Shown: positions 63,902 through 64,000 of the stretch, piece by piece
How positions within the stretch are numbered: the stretch's first letter is position 1
How the letters are laid out: every line of letters starts with the position of its first letter
Source: Monarcha castaneiventris obscurior
Lineage: Eukaryota > Chordata > Aves > Passeriformes > Monarchidae
DNA: 64,000 bases
NCBI GenBank assembly: GCA_026261815.1
Contig: JAMPIT010000258.1
Span: 19,424,501 to 19,488,500 of the forward strand
Reading direction: 5' to 3'
Program-made: the position numbers and the translations under genes
The notes under the pieces: model-generated
Seen by the model: the letters and a program-made list of their open reading frames with translations, nothing else
What the model was told of the DNA's origin: nothing
The model's database searches: none

Positions 63902-64000
63902 TTCTCAGTGTGCATATGAGTTAATTGGGTTGTAGAAGTGAGCTGGTATTTGCATTTGCACGGAGTGGATGTAAATTCTTACATCTAAAATTCCAGAATA

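Larger units (their letters stand above)
57667..64000. other. Non-coding single-copy-like DNA
   Basis: No gene or RNA is recognised. The stretch contains A12 at 58211-58222, a GTT-rich patch at 58684-58701, a 30-base tandem duplication at 60104-60163, and two small perfect inverted repeats near 62529 and 63880. A 99-codon plus-strand open frame (61925-62224) has ordinary amino-acid composition but no recognisable domain and no supporting splice or promoter context. Confidence 0.5.

Overview
The window looks like AT-rich vertebrate nuclear DNA from a bird, most likely a songbird. The best evidence is a 5'-truncated CR1 LINE 3' end (9795-10001) with the avian 3' motif and an ATTCTGTG-type tail instead of poly(A). 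There are also LTR-retroelement sequences of types I associate with passerine genomes (about 17.97-19.09 kb and 21.57-22.15 kb). Worn relics of older amniote repeats (about 40.06 and 41.59 kb) fit the same picture. No mammalian Alu or L1 sequence was seen. The species assignment is inference.

No protein-coding gene, tRNA, rRNA, snRNA or CRISPR array could be supported. Open frames are short (none above 141 codons outside a stop-free minisatellite), often overlap on both strands, and resemble no family I recognise. The window is best read as intergenic or intronic DNA. An exon shorter than about 60 codons could be missed by eye.

Layout: 1-954 unremarkable; 955-1640 a CpG island holding a 35-copy, indel-free 10-bp minisatellite (1111-1460) and a very CpG-dense core (1461-1640); 1641-9794 single-copy-like DNA; 9795-10001 CR1; 10002-17964 single-copy-like; 17965-19090 an older LTR-type sequence apparently split by a solo LTR (18303-18951, minus strand) with a perfect 5-bp target-site duplication; 21566-about 22150 a degenerate second LTR, also minus strand; 22151-40054 long single-copy-like DNA; 40055-40200 and 41585-41735 ancient repeat relics; the remainder is single-copy-like, with a possible third LTR (57193-57661).

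The two most useful leads are the CpG island with its minisatellite, the only strong promoter-like signal in 64 kb, and the nested solo LTR with intact boundaries. No multi-gene system of any kind was found.
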